From the NCBI GenBank assembly GCA_964593585.1, contig CAZQIZ010000038.1, forward strand, positions 1-20,489: 20,489 nt of DNA, written 5' to 3'. This stretch comes from JACQFV01 sp964593585. Lineage in GTDB: Bacteria > Zixibacteria > MSB-5A5 > WJJR01. This document shows, in pieces, positions 1-7,796 of this stretch. A program made the position numbers and the translations under genes. The notes beneath the pieces were generated by a model. That model did no database searches, was not told where the DNA came from, and saw only the letters and a program-made list of their open reading frames with translations. Position 1 is the stretch's first letter. Each line of letters opens with the position of its first letter.

Positions 1-2
1 AG

Positions 3-53
3 GTGCGTGATTATGAACAGAAATGACCGACACACAAAATTCCTGACAGGCCC
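3..53. repeat. Left terminal inverted repeat (51 bp)
   Basis: These 51 bases are the exact reverse complement of 20439-20489, the last 51 bases of the window. Read on the minus strand, the repeat holds one copy of the 21-base unit that occurs twice in tandem at the right end (20418-20459). No four-helix-bundle gene accompanies this copy, so the repeat is independent of that gene. The most likely explanation is a dispersed repeat at which assembly stopped on both sides. A true terminal inverted repeat of an element is less likely because no transposase or integrase is present. Confidence 0.9.
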
Positions 54-103
54 ACAGAACCAGAGCAGTTCACACTATCAGAATCATACCCGCGAGAAAA
101 TCC

Positions 104-143
104 CCCTCTCCCCCGAAGGGGGAGAGGGCCGGGGTGAGGGGCG
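104..143. repeat. Palindromic REP-like repeat
   Basis: Positions 104-114 and 118-128 form a perfect 11-bp stem (CCCTCTCCCCC / GGGGGAGAGGG) around a GAA loop. A GGCCGGGGTGAGGGGCG tail follows to 143. This C-rich/G-rich palindrome with a GGGGTGAGGG tail is a repeat type seen between genes in many bacterial genomes. It has no T-run, so it is not a typical intrinsic terminator. Positions 54-103 and 144-193 hold nothing else I can recognise. Confidence 0.7.
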
Positions 144-193
144 ACATGCGCGCCAATAACCACCCATTCTCGCGCCGCCAACCACTCTCGTCA

Positions 194-222
194 TTGCAAT
201 TCCCCGCCCGCGGCCGCATAGT
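194..222 (+). promoter_or_regulatory. Candidate sigma-70 promoter for the SMR gene
   Basis: TTGCAA (194-199) and CATAGT (217-222) are spaced 17 bp apart and each match 4 of 6 consensus bases. Transcription would start near 229, about 25 nt before the ATG at 254. A 5-bp hairpin (214-218 with 222-226) overlaps the -10. This is a pattern match only. Confidence 0.3.
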
Positions 223-253
223 GCGGTAACACACACCACCAAAGGACCCGCCC

Positions 254-571
254 ATGCCCTGGATTCAACTCCTGATCGCCGCCCTCTTCGAAATCGTCTG
301 GGCGGTCGGCCTCAAGTACACCCACGGCTTCTCGCGCACGATCCCCTCCATGATCACCGTCGGCGGCATGCTCGGCTCGTTCTGTTTTCTCTCCCTCGCG
401 GTGCGCGCCCTCCCGATCGGCACCGCCTACGCCGTCTGGACCGGCATCGGCGCCCTCGGTACCGCCATCTTCGGCATGATCTTCTACCATGAATCCCGCG
501 ACCTGATCCGACTGGCCAGCATCGGCCTGATTCTGCTTGGCGTGGTTGGTCTGCGGTTGTCCACACGCTGA
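254..571 (+). CDS. gdx: SMR-family guanidinium exporter (Gdx/SugE type)
   Basis: A 105-residue, four-helix inner-membrane protein of the small multidrug resistance family, which work as antiparallel dimers exchanging cations for protons. The essential membrane glutamate is E13 in helix 1 (LFEIVWAVGLKYTHGF). The sequence follows the Gdx/SugE subfamily closely: LKYTHGFSR after helix 1, AVRALPIGTAYAVWTGIGA in helix 3 and GLRLSTR at the end. Known Gdx proteins export guanidinium and some small quaternary ammonium ions, so guanidinium export is the family-based prediction. AAGGA at 242-246 sits 7 nt before the ATG and supports this start. The gene stands alone and is not clearly co-transcribed with rel. 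I looked for a guanidine riboswitch upstream and did not see one. Confidence 0.93.
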   Translation: MPWIQLLIAALFEIVWAVGLKYTHGFSRTIPSMITVGGMLGSFCFLSLAVRALPIGTAYAVWTGIGALGTAIFGMIFYHESRDLIRLASIGLILLGVVGLRLSTR

Positions 572-597
572 GCATTAGGCCCGCCGGCAAGGGGCGG

Positions 598-627
598 CTG
601 TCATAACCCCGGTTGTTCGCGTATACT
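598..627 (+). promoter_or_regulatory. Candidate sigma-70 promoter for rel
   Basis: CTGTCA (598-603, 4/6) and TATACT (622-627, 5/6) are separated by 18 bp. This gives a start near 634 and a leader of about 29 nt before the ATG at 663. It is a pattern match only, but it is the best -10 in the 91-nt gap after the SMR gene. Confidence 0.4.
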
Positions 628-662
628 TACAGAGACGCCCTCGACGGCCGATCTAAGGAATA

Positions 663-2903
663 ATGAAGCCCGACTCGACCATCCCCAAACCCGACAGCGG
701 CGCCGCGATGCCGCGTCCGTTGGAGAACCGGCCGCCCGATCTGAATCTGGCCGAGTTCATCATCCGGGTGGAGGCCGAAAACGCCAACGTCGACATCCCG
801 CTTTTGCGTCGCGCCTATGAGTTTTCCGAAATGGTCCACGCCGGCCAGAAGCGCGAATCGGGCGAGCCCTACATCAACCATTGCCTTGCCGTGGCGATGA
901 TCCTCGCCGAGCAGCACCTCGACACCGCCACCATCACCGCCGGCCTGATTCATGACGTGGTCGAAGACACGCCCTACGGCATCGACGCGGTCCGCGAACG
1001 CTTCGGCGAGGAAATCGCCCACCTGGTCGATGGCGTCACCAAGATTTCCGGCGTCAAATACCAGAGCCACGCCGAGCAGCAGGTCGAGTACTTCCGCAAG
1101 ATGCTGATCTCGATGGCGCGCGACATCCGCGTCATCATCATCAAACTCGCCGACCGACTGCACAACATGCGCACCCTGGAATACCTGCCGCCGGCCAAAC
1201 GCGAACGCATTGCCCTCGAAACCCGCGAGGTCTATGCCCCGCTCGCCCACCGCTTCGGCATGGCCAAGATCAAATGGGAGCTGGAAGACCTCTCGCTGAA
1301 GTACCTCCATCCCGACGCCTACCGCGACATCGCCGAGAAAGTCGAACTCAAGCGCGAGGAACGCGAGGCCTACATCCAGGAAGTCATCACCCCGCTGAAG
1401 GCCGGGCTGGACAAGGAAGGCATCGAGACCGAGATCTCCGGACGCGCCAAGCACCTTGACTCGATCTACCGCAAGATGGTCAAACGGCGCAAGGCCTTCG
1501 AGGAAATCTACGACCTGTTGGCCATCCGCGTGATCGTCCCCTACGAGCGCGACTGCTACCATGCCCTGGGCGTGATCCACACCCTCTGGACCCCGGTGGT
1601 CGACCGCTTCCATGACTACATCGCCACCCCCAAGACCAACATGTACCAGTCGCTGCACACCACCGTGATCGGCCCGCGCGGGCGCATGGTCGAAATCCAG
1701 ATCCGCACCCGCGAGATGCACTACACCGCCGAATTCGGAATCGCCTCCCACTGGCTCTACAAGGAAGGGAAAAGGGAGTTCGATCGCTCCGACCGCCAGA
1801 TGTCCTGGCTGCGCGAGGTCCTCGAATGGCAGAAGGACACCCGCGACCCCAAGGAATTCCTCGAGCTGTTCAAGACCGATCTCTTCCACGAGGAGATCTA
1901 TGTCTTCACGCCCAACGGCGACCTGAAGCCGCTGCCGGCGGGCGCGACCCCCGTTGATTTCGCCTACGCCGTCCACACCGCCGTCGGCCACCGCTGCGTC
2001 GGCGCCAAGGTCAACGGACACATCGTCCCGCTGACCTACCAGTTGCATTCCGGCGACGAGGTCGAGATCATCACCAGCAACCAGATCCGTCCCTCGCGCG
2101 ACTGGCTCTCCTTCGTGGTCACCTCGCGCGCCCGGTCCAAGATCCGCCAGCACTTCAACAAGGTTGAATTCGACCACTCGGTCGAACTCGGACGCGACCT
2201 TCTGGCCCGCGAGGCCAAGCGGACCCGTCTGCCGATGCCCAACGAGTCCACCCTCCATCAGTGGGCGCTCGAACTGAACCACTCCGGCGTCGACAGTCTT
2301 CTGGCCGCGCTCGGCTCCGGCATCATGGCCGCCAGCACCCTGTTCAATCGGTTCTATCCTCGGCCCGCCGGGCCCGAAGTCCCCGCCGCCGCCGAGACCG
2401 TCGAACGGCCCCATCCCGTGCGCGGCGTCCGCATCCAAAACCTCGACAACATGATGTTCCGCTTCGCCAACTGCTGCCAGCCGGTCCCCGGCGAGGCGGT
2501 GGTCGGCTATATCACCCGCGGACGCGGGGTCACCGTGCACCGCGCCAACTGCGTCAATGTCCTCGCCCTGCACGACCGCGCCGAACGCCGAATCGAGGTC
2601 GAGTGGGATGTCTCCCCCGACCAGTCCTTCCTGGTCCGCCTTAACCTGACCATGGAAAACCGCAAACACCTGCTGCGCGACATCACCCAGGCCATCGCCG
2701 ACGCCGAAACCGATATCCAGGGGGTCTCGCTTTCGGCCGACCGCGCCACGGGCATGGGCTCCATCGATATCCAGGTCCGCAACCTTCAGCACCTCTCCGA
2801 TATCATGCGACGCATCCGCGGGGTCGCCGGGGTCCTGGGGGTCGAACGCGCCTCCGGCAAAGACGGTCAACGGAACCCCCGCCGCCCCCGTGATGTAGAT
2901 TAG
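663..2903 (+). CDS. rel: RelA/SpoT-family (p)ppGpp synthetase/hydrolase (Rel)
   Basis: A 746-residue long RSH protein with all expected domains. The HD hydrolase domain (about 45-200) contains HAGQKR, the H97-D98 pair (HDVVEDT) and KLADRLHNMR. The synthetase domain (about 255-370) contains YDLLAIRVI, NMYQSLHTTV and VEIQIRT. A TGS domain (about 408-470), a helical linker, a Cys-containing motif (ANCCQPVPG, C604/C605, and HRANC) and a C-terminal ACT domain (about 655-732) follow. An intact HD site plus an intact synthetase core suggests a bifunctional enzyme that makes (p)ppGpp from ATP and GTP/GDP and degrades it in the stringent response. The motif that is usually RxKD in bifunctional enzymes reads RFHD (315-318). 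AAGGA (655-659) is only 3 nt from the ATG; an ATG at codon 16 is an alternative start. Long open frames opposite this gene are coding-bias shadows. Confidence 0.97.
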   Translation: MKPDSTIPKPDSGAAMPRPLENRPPDLNLAEFIIRVEAENANVDIPLLRRAYEFSEMVHAGQKRESGEPYINHCLAVAMILAEQHLDTATITAGLIHDVVEDTPYGIDAVRERFGEEIAHLVDGVTKISGVKYQSHAEQQVEYFRKMLISMARDIRVIIIKLADRLHNMRTLEYLPPAKRERIALETREVYAPLAHRFGMAKIKWELEDLSLKYLHPDAYRDIAEKVELKREEREAYIQEVITPLKAGLDKEGIETEISGRAKHLDSIYRKMVKRRKAFEEIYDLLAIRVIVPYERDCYHALGVIHTLWTPVVDRFHDYIATPKTNMYQSLHTTVIGPRGRMVEIQIRTREMHYTAEFGIASHWLYKEGKREFDRSDRQMSWLREVLEWQKDTRDPKEFLELFKTDLFHEEIYVFTPNGDLKPLPAGATPVDFAYAVHTAVGHRCVGAKVNGHIVPLTYQLHSGDEVEIITSNQIRPSRDWLSFVVTSRARSKIRQHFNKVEFDHSVELGRDLLAREAKRTRLPMPNESTLHQWALELNHSGVDSLLAALGSGIMAASTLFNRFYPRPAGPEVPAAAETVERPHPVRGVRIQNLDNMMFRFANCCQPVPGEAVVGYITRGRGVTVHRANCVNVLALHDRAERRIEVEWDVSPDQSFLVRLNLTMENRKHLLRDITQAIADAETDIQGVSLSADRATGMGSIDIQVRNLQHLSDIMRRIRGVAGVLGVERASGKDGQRNPRRPRDVD

Positions 2904-3045
2904 GATGCGCCCCGCTCGCGGACAGGGAATGTCCGGCGCCCTCATCGGTAATCAACCCGGCAGCGGAGACCCCCGACGACTCGACTTGTCCCCGTCACGG
3001 ACTGCACACGCTGAGCCAATCTGACGACAATCTGAAGTAGACCGC

Positions 3046-5862
3046 ATGCGCCGCCTCCACCACCAGATTCCGTCCCGGTTGGGCCGCCTGATCGCGGCCG
3101 TCCTCCTGGTGGCCGTCTGTGCCGCCCCGGTCGACGCGCAGTACTACTTTGGCAAGAACAAGGTCCAATACACCGACTTTGAATGGCAGGTCCTCGCCAC
3201 CGACAAGTTCGACATCTACTTCTATGACGCCGAGCGCGAGCTGGCCGAAATCGCCGCCGAGGCGGCCCATGACTCCTACGATTACCTGGCCGACCGCTTC
3301 AACCACGAGTGCAACGACCGGATCCCGCTCATCATTTACTCGTCGCCGCGCTTCTTCACCCAGACCAACGTGATCTCGTCGCTTCTGCCCGAGAACGTTG
3401 CCGGCTTCACCGAATTTTTCAAGGGACGGGTCGTGCTGCCGTTCAACGGCTCCTACGAGGACTTCCGCCGCGTCCTGCAGCATGAACTGGTCCATGTCTT
3501 CACCTATTCGAAGCTGTCGTCGGTCGCTTCGAAGTACAAGAAGATGAACATCGCCGCGCCCCCGCTCTGGTTCACTGAGGGGATCGCCGAGTACTTCTCG
3601 CGGCCGTGGGAGTCCGACGCCGAGATGATCTTAAGCGATCTTGTCCTGACCGGCCGCTTCTTCAACCTCGAGCGCATCGACGCCATCGCCGGCACCTATC
3701 TCATGTACAAGGAGGGGGAATCGTTCTGCCACTTCGTCGCCGAGACCTACGGCGCCGAGTACCTGATCTATCTGCTCGACAACTGCTGGCGCGCCTCCGA
3801 CTTCTACGGCGTCGCGCAGTACACCTTCGGCAAGAGTCTCGAAGAAATCGGCCGCGAGTGGGAATACTGGCTGAAGAAGAAATACTACCCGACCATCCAG
3901 TCCCGCGAGCTTCCCGACCGGGTCTATGATCCGCTCACCAAGCCCGGCTACAGCGTCAAACCGGTCCCGGTACGCACCATCGACGGCGCCGACACCGTCG
4001 ACCAGATCATCTTCAAGGCCAACCGTCTTGGCTACGCCGGCATTTACCGCACCGATGCCGCCCCCGGCGGCGCGGAACGCGACGTCGAGGTCCTGCTGAA
4101 AGGGGAGCGCTCGCCGCGGTTCGAGTCGCTGCACCTGCTGGGCTCCTCGCTGGATGTCTGCGATGGACGGGTGGTATTCTCCGGCCAACGGCATGAGCGC
4201 GATGTCCTCTATGAACTCGACGCCGCCACCAAAAAGATCGTCGGCGAGCATCGCTGGGATTCGCTCTACAACATCAACTCGCCGCACTACTCGGCCGATG
4301 GACGGCGCGTTATCTTCGCCGGCTCCGGCAAGGATGGCGTCTATGATCTCTACCACCTCGATCTGGCCTCCGGCGCGCTCGACCGCCTGACCGACGACTG
4401 GTTTTTCGACATCGATCCGGTCTTCACCCCCGATGGGTCGGCGGTCCTCTTTGCCTCCGATCGCGGCGAGCATGGCGCCCGGGGGTTTCTCAATCTCTTC
4501 CTCTATGACTTCAAGACCGGCCGCATCAGCCCCTATCTGACCGGCGCGCACAACCTGCGCGGCCCTTCCTATGCCCCCGACGGCGGGTCGATGGTCTACA
4601 CCTCCGACGAGGAAGGGGTGCAGGACATCTACCGTCACTTCGCCGATGGCCGCCGCCAGAAATTCACCCATCTGGCCACCGGCGCCTTCGATCCGCACCT
4701 GATGCCCGATGGCCAAAGCATCGTCTTCACCGCCTACCAGAACAGCGGCTTCCAGATCTACCGCATGGAGCTGCCCGACACGCTGCCCGTCGAGTTGCTG
4801 GCCGCCGGCAACGGTCCCTGGGAACCCACCTGGCAGCCCGAAGCCGGCAGCGACGAAATGACCAACAGCGCGGTGAAATACGAACGCGATTTCTCCTTCG
4901 ACATCGCCCAGTCGGCGGTCTCCTACGATGCCTTCTATGGTACCGTCGGCGGTTTCCAGACCGCGCTCACCGATGTCCTCGGCGACCACCAGTACTTCTT
5001 CCTCCTGGCCAACAACGCCGACACCAAGGATGAATTCCTCCAGAGTTTCAACGTCGCGGTGTCGTACTTCAATCGCGAGAACCGTCTCAATTACGGCTAC
5101 GGCGCCTACCATCTGTTCTATGACTACAACGATCCGGTCGAGGGGCCGATCGAGGAACGCCAGATCGGCGTCGCCGGCTACCTCGCCTACCCGCTTTCGA
5201 AATTCCGCCGCGTCGAGGGCTCGCTCTACCTGCGCCACTCCGACCGTGAATCGATCCTGACCGACTCGCGCCAGGCGGTGCTGGCCACGCAATTCCTCTC
5301 GCTGGTGCATGACAACTCGCTGTGGGATATCTCCGGGCCGATCGATGGCTGGCGCTTCATGCTCACCGCCGGTTACACCGCCGATTTGTCGAACTTCCGC
5401 AGTTTCAACCGGCTGGTGATCGCCGACGCCCGCAAGTACTTCCGGCTCGGACGCTACTCCGCCTTCGCCATGCGCCTGATGGGGCATTTCTCCTCCGGCC
5501 ATGAACCGCAACGGCGCTACTTCGGTGGCAGCTGGGACCTGCGCGGTTATGACCGGCGGGATGTCTATGCCCGCAATGTCGTGCTCGCCTCCAACGAGCT
5601 GCGCTTCCCGCTCATCGATGCGCTCTTCGTCGGATTCCCCGTCGCCGATCTCGGCTTCCAGGCGATTCGCGGCGCGCTGTTCTTCGATGCCGGCAACGCC
5701 TGGGAAGAGGAGTTCGGACGCATGGAGGGTTCGCTGGGTGCCGGCGCGCGCGTCGCGCTCGGCTACCTGGTCGTGCTGCGCTTCGACTGGGCACGGCGCA
5801 CCGACTTCCGCACCATCGACAAGAAGACCCGTTTCGAGTTCTTCTTTGGATGGAATTTCTGA
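3046..5862 (+). CDS. HExxH peptidase / PD40 propeller / Omp85-type barrel fusion
   Basis: A 938-residue exported protein. A signal peptide (1-31, cleavage likely VDA/QYY) is followed by a gluzincin-like metallopeptidase domain (about 40-285) with HELVH at 146-150 and the likely third zinc ligand E178 in WFTEGIAEYF, as in M1/peptidase-MA-like enzymes. A TolB-like propeller (about 310-595) has four clear PD40 blades (near 410, 455, 505, 548), each with a PDG/ADG turn. From about 605 to the end is a beta-barrel whose last 120 residues carry Omp85 marks: GGSWDLRGY (827-835, matching the L6 VRG[FY] loop), LFFDAGNAW (878-886) and a terminal phenylalanine. No POTRA domain is visible; peptidase and propeller sit where POTRAs would be, so they probably face the periplasm. 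The substrate is unknown. No good ribosome site precedes the ATG. The stop codon overlaps the start of the next gene. Confidence 0.88.
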   Translation: MRRLHHQIPSRLGRLIAAVLLVAVCAAPVDAQYYFGKNKVQYTDFEWQVLATDKFDIYFYDAERELAEIAAEAAHDSYDYLADRFNHECNDRIPLIIYSSPRFFTQTNVISSLLPENVAGFTEFFKGRVVLPFNGSYEDFRRVLQHELVHVFTYSKLSSVASKYKKMNIAAPPLWFTEGIAEYFSRPWESDAEMILSDLVLTGRFFNLERIDAIAGTYLMYKEGESFCHFVAETYGAEYLIYLLDNCWRASDFYGVAQYTFGKSLEEIGREWEYWLKKKYYPTIQSRELPDRVYDPLTKPGYSVKPVPVRTIDGADTVDQIIFKANRLGYAGIYRTDAAPGGAERDVEVLLKGERSPRFESLHLLGSSLDVCDGRVVFSGQRHERDVLYELDAATKKIVGEHRWDSLYNINSPHYSADGRRVIFAGSGKDGVYDLYHLDLASGALDRLTDDWFFDIDPVFTPDGSAVLFASDRGEHGARGFLNLFLYDFKTGRISPYLTGAHNLRGPSYAPDGGSMVYTSDEEGVQDIYRHFADGRRQKFTHLATGAFDPHLMPDGQSIVFTAYQNSGFQIYRMELPDTLPVELLAAGNGPWEPTWQPEAGSDEMTNSAVKYERDFSFDIAQSAVSYDAFYGTVGGFQTALTDVLGDHQYFFLLANNADTKDEFLQSFNVAVSYFNRENRLNYGYGAYHLFYDYNDPVEGPIEERQIGVAGYLAYPLSKFRRVEGSLYLRHSDRESILTDSRQAVLATQFLSLVHDNSLWDISGPIDGWRFMLTAGYTADLSNFRSFNRLVIADARKYFRLGRYSAFAMRLMGHFSSGHEPQRRYFGGSWDLRGYDRRDVYARNVVLASNELRFPLIDALFVGFPVADLGFQAIRGALFFDAGNAWEEEFGRMEGSLGAGARVALGYLVVLRFDWARRTDFRTIDKKTRFEFFFGWNF

Positions 5863-7001
5863 TGCGACGTTTCCTGCCTGCTTGTGCGCTTGTGGCCCTT
5901 GTGCTGGCCGCCTGTTCCAGTGGACGACCCAAGTTGTGGTATCCGGCACCCGGCACCGCCGACTGGCCGACACCGCGCGGCGATCAGGCCAACTCAGGAC
6001 GCGCCCCGCAAGCGCTGCCCGATGTGCCATACACCGTCGCCTGGTCGGTTAAGACCGGCGGCGTTGCCGCCTCCGAACCGGTGGTGCGCGATGGCCTGAT
6101 CTTCTTTTCCGGGCTGGACCGGCGTATCGAAGTCTATGACCTGGCCAGCGGGGAGCGGCGCTTCCGCAAACGCCTCGATGGCCCGGTGCTGGGCGTGCTG
6201 GCCTTCGATGCCGACTTCGCCGTCCTCACCGATCAGCAGGACCGACGGCTTGTGCGCTTCGACATGAAGAAGGGCAAGGAACGCGCCGAGTTCCGCGTGC
6301 AGGCGGCCAGCGCCCCGCCGCGGTTGCTCAATGATTCCACGATCCTGATTTCGACCTGGAACGCCCAGGTGCGCACGCTGACACCGCAAGGCGAAATTCT
6401 CTGGGAAACCGAGTGCGAAGGGCCGATACGCACCACGCCGGCGGTGACCGATTCGGTTGTCTATGCCGCCAGCGGACGCTCCCTCTTTGCGCTCGCTGCC
6501 GACGATGGATCTATCCTCTGGCAGCATGGGGTTGCAGGCGCGATCGAAGGCGTGGCGGTCGATGGCGGCCAGCTGTTCTTCGGGAGCGCCGATTCGTTTG
6601 TCACCGCGCTGGATTGCCACGATGGCCGTCTGCTCTGGACAGCTCCCCTCGGCGCCGGCATTTTCGCCACACCCGCTATCGGTTCCGATCTGGTCTATGT
6701 CGCCGCTAACAATGGCCGCCTCACAGCGCTGGACCGTGAGAGTGGCGAGATACGCTGGGATTACGCTCTCGATGCGATCGCCAATCTCTCACCCACCCTC
6801 AGCGACGATCGGCTCCTGGTCACCGCCCGTAACGCTTTGGTGACCGCCTTGTCCGCCGCTACCGGCGAGGTCGTCTGGGCTGATACCACGCTCTCCGGAC
6901 AAGCCGTCATCGCCCCGATCATCGTCGGCGACCGTATCCTCTTGGCCGACTCAAAGCGCAATCTGATCTGCCTCGCCCCTGCCACAACGACAGCCAACTG
7001 A
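5862..7001 (+). CDS. BamB-like PQQ-propeller lipoprotein
   Basis: From the ATG at 5862 the product is 379 residues. It starts with a lipoprotein signal (MRRFLPACALVALVLAAC, lipobox LAAC) and should be lipid-anchored. The rest is a beta-propeller of PQQ_2/BamB-type repeats with alternating strands such as VYAASGRSLFALAADDG, VTALDCHDGRLLW, LTALDRESGEIRW and VTALSAATGEVVW. BamB proteins are non-enzymatic scaffolds that help BamA insert outer-membrane proteins. The start overlaps the previous stop in a TGATG junction, indicating translational coupling, so this lipoprotein may be a partner of the Omp85-type barrel encoded before it. An in-frame ATG at 5850 would add four residues; GGA at 5852-5854, 7 nt before 5862, and the cleaner signal peptide favour 5862. 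It could also be a generic PQQ-like propeller protein unrelated to Bam. Confidence 0.85.
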   Translation: MRRFLPACALVALVLAACSSGRPKLWYPAPGTADWPTPRGDQANSGRAPQALPDVPYTVAWSVKTGGVAASEPVVRDGLIFFSGLDRRIEVYDLASGERRFRKRLDGPVLGVLAFDADFAVLTDQQDRRLVRFDMKKGKERAEFRVQAASAPPRLLNDSTILISTWNAQVRTLTPQGEILWETECEGPIRTTPAVTDSVVYAASGRSLFALAADDGSILWQHGVAGAIEGVAVDGGQLFFGSADSFVTALDCHDGRLLWTAPLGAGIFATPAIGSDLVYVAANNGRLTALDRESGEIRWDYALDAIANLSPTLSDDRLLVTARNALVTALSAATGEVVWADTTLSGQAVIAPIIVGDRILLADSKRNLICLAPATTTAN

Positions 7002-7011
7002 CTTATAGATA

Positions 7012-7062
7012 TGCCATTTCGGCACCACTTTCTGCCAATATGTTATATTATGCCGACAGGCA
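7012..7062. promoter_or_regulatory. Palindrome pair, candidate activator sites upstream of hsp20
   Basis: TGCC-N5-GGCA at 7012-7024 and TGCC-N4-GGCA at 7051-7062 lie in an AT-rich stretch that contrasts with the GC-rich genes. They sit roughly 75-125 bp upstream of the predicted sigma-54 start, the usual place for enhancer-binding-protein sites. A related palindrome (GCC-ATTT-GGC, 7105-7114) overlaps the -24 element. No activator is named because the motif is not one I can assign. Confidence 0.4.
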
Positions 7063-7110
7063 AAATCGCGCTATTTCATATTCTATTGCTCCCCAACGAA
7101 TTACGCCATT

Positions 7111-7126
7111 TGGCACGCCTCCTGCT
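7111..7126 (+). promoter_or_regulatory. Sigma-54 (RpoN) type -24/-12 promoter for hsp20
   Basis: TTGGCACG (7110-7117), four bases, then CTGCT (7122-7126) matches the RpoN consensus TGGCACG-N4-TTGCT with one mismatch. The invariant GG (7112-7113) and GC (7124-7125) are exactly 10 bases apart. The start would be near 7137, leaving a leader of about 52 nt before the Hsp20 ATG. Confidence 0.7.
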
Positions 7127-7188
7127 ATGACAATGCTCGGTCGCGGCTTAAGGCCGCATGGACAAGTTGACTCAGTTAGGAGGAGGTA

Positions 7189-7644
7189 ATGCGTATGACG
7201 CTCGTCAAGTATGAACCCACTCGCAACGCGGTTCCGCTCTCGCGGGCCATCTCCAGCATCTTCGATGAGTTCTTCAGCAACTCGCCGCTGGCCAACCTCG
7301 ATTTGCCGGTCATGAACATCCGCCCCTCGGTGGACATTGTCGAGGAGGAGGACAAGGTTCTGCTGAAGGCCGACATGCCCGGCATGGACAAGAACAACAT
7401 CAAGGTGATCGTCCAGGACGGAATGTTGTCGATCGAGGGCGAGCGCAACGAGTCACGTGAGGAGAAGCGCAAGGGCTACACCCGCACCGAGCGCTTCATG
7501 GGCACATTCTCGCGCTCCTTCAATCTCCCGGTTTGGGCCGATGAGTCCCGTGTCACCGCCGACTACACCAACGGCGTGCTGACCGTCACCATCCCCAAGA
7601 CCGAGAAGGCGCTGCCCAAGCAGATCGAAGTCAAGGTGGGTTGA
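7189..7644 (+). CDS. hsp20: Small heat-shock protein, Hsp20/alpha-crystallin family
   Basis: A 151-residue holdase chaperone that binds unfolding proteins without ATP and keeps them available for ClpB/DnaK. The N-terminal arm (1-45, FDEFFSN) is followed by the alpha-crystallin domain (about 46-140), with VLLKADMPGMDKNNIKV, the ERFMGTFSRSF strand and the signature NGVLTVTIPK. A C-terminal IEV (IxV-type) motif would mediate oligomerisation. A very strong ribosome site (AGGAGGAGGT, 7178-7187) serves either the ATG at 7189 or the one at 7195 (MTLVKYEP); both have acceptable spacing and only two residues differ. A sigma-54-type promoter precedes it and a strong hairpin follows it, so it is probably a single-gene transcript. 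It is two genes from clpB, its usual functional partner. Confidence 0.95.
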   Translation: MRMTLVKYEPTRNAVPLSRAISSIFDEFFSNSPLANLDLPVMNIRPSVDIVEEEDKVLLKADMPGMDKNNIKVIVQDGMLSIEGERNESREEKRKGYTRTERFMGTFSRSFNLPVWADESRVTADYTNGVLTVTIPKTEKALPKQIEVKVG

Positions 7645-7662
7645 CACCCCCTGTCATGCGAA

Positions 7663-7695
7663 GGTCCCGCGGGAGCGCCTCGCTTCCGCGGGACC
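7663..7695. terminator. Strong stem-loop after hsp20
   Basis: GGTCCCGCGG (7663-7672) pairs perfectly with CCGCGGGACC (7686-7695). The inside pairs further (GAGCG / CGCTT with one G-T pair) around a 3-base CCT loop, making about 15 continuous pairs. It lies 19 nt after the Hsp20 stop. The downstream tract is GCTTGC rather than a T-run, so termination strength is uncertain. Confidence 0.6.
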
Positions 7696-7726
7696 GCTTG
7701 CATCGGGGGAAAGCGAGTGATGCCGA

Positions 7727-7753
7727 TTGAATTCGACCCGAAATTCCGATAAC
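7727..7753 (+). promoter_or_regulatory. Weak candidate promoter for the FmdB-type gene
   Basis: TTGAAT (7727-7732, 4/6) and GATAAC (7748-7753, 4/6) are 15 bp apart. This is the only sigma-70-like pair I see between the hsp20 hairpin and the zinc-ribbon gene. The short spacing makes it weak. Confidence 0.2.
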
Positions 7754-7796
7754 TTGATTGTCTGTCGCGCCCGCCGGCGCGGGGGAGATGATCGCT

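Noticed and set aside
130..253. Guanidine riboswitch upstream of the SMR exporter
   Set aside because: I looked for the guanidine-I, -II (two ACGR-loop hairpins) and -III features and saw only a 5-bp hairpin at 214-226. A covariance-model search would settle it.
627..6030. Very long minus-strand open frames (772 codons opposite rel, 799 codons opposite the barrel fusion)
   Set aside because: They are full-length shadows of recognised plus-strand genes in GC-rich DNA; their translations are low-complexity G/A/V/D-rich and lack any domain.
7021..7036. Second sigma-54 promoter (CGGCACC ... TGCC)
   Set aside because: The GG to GC distance is 11 instead of 10 and the -24 match is poor; it is better explained as part of the upstream palindromes.
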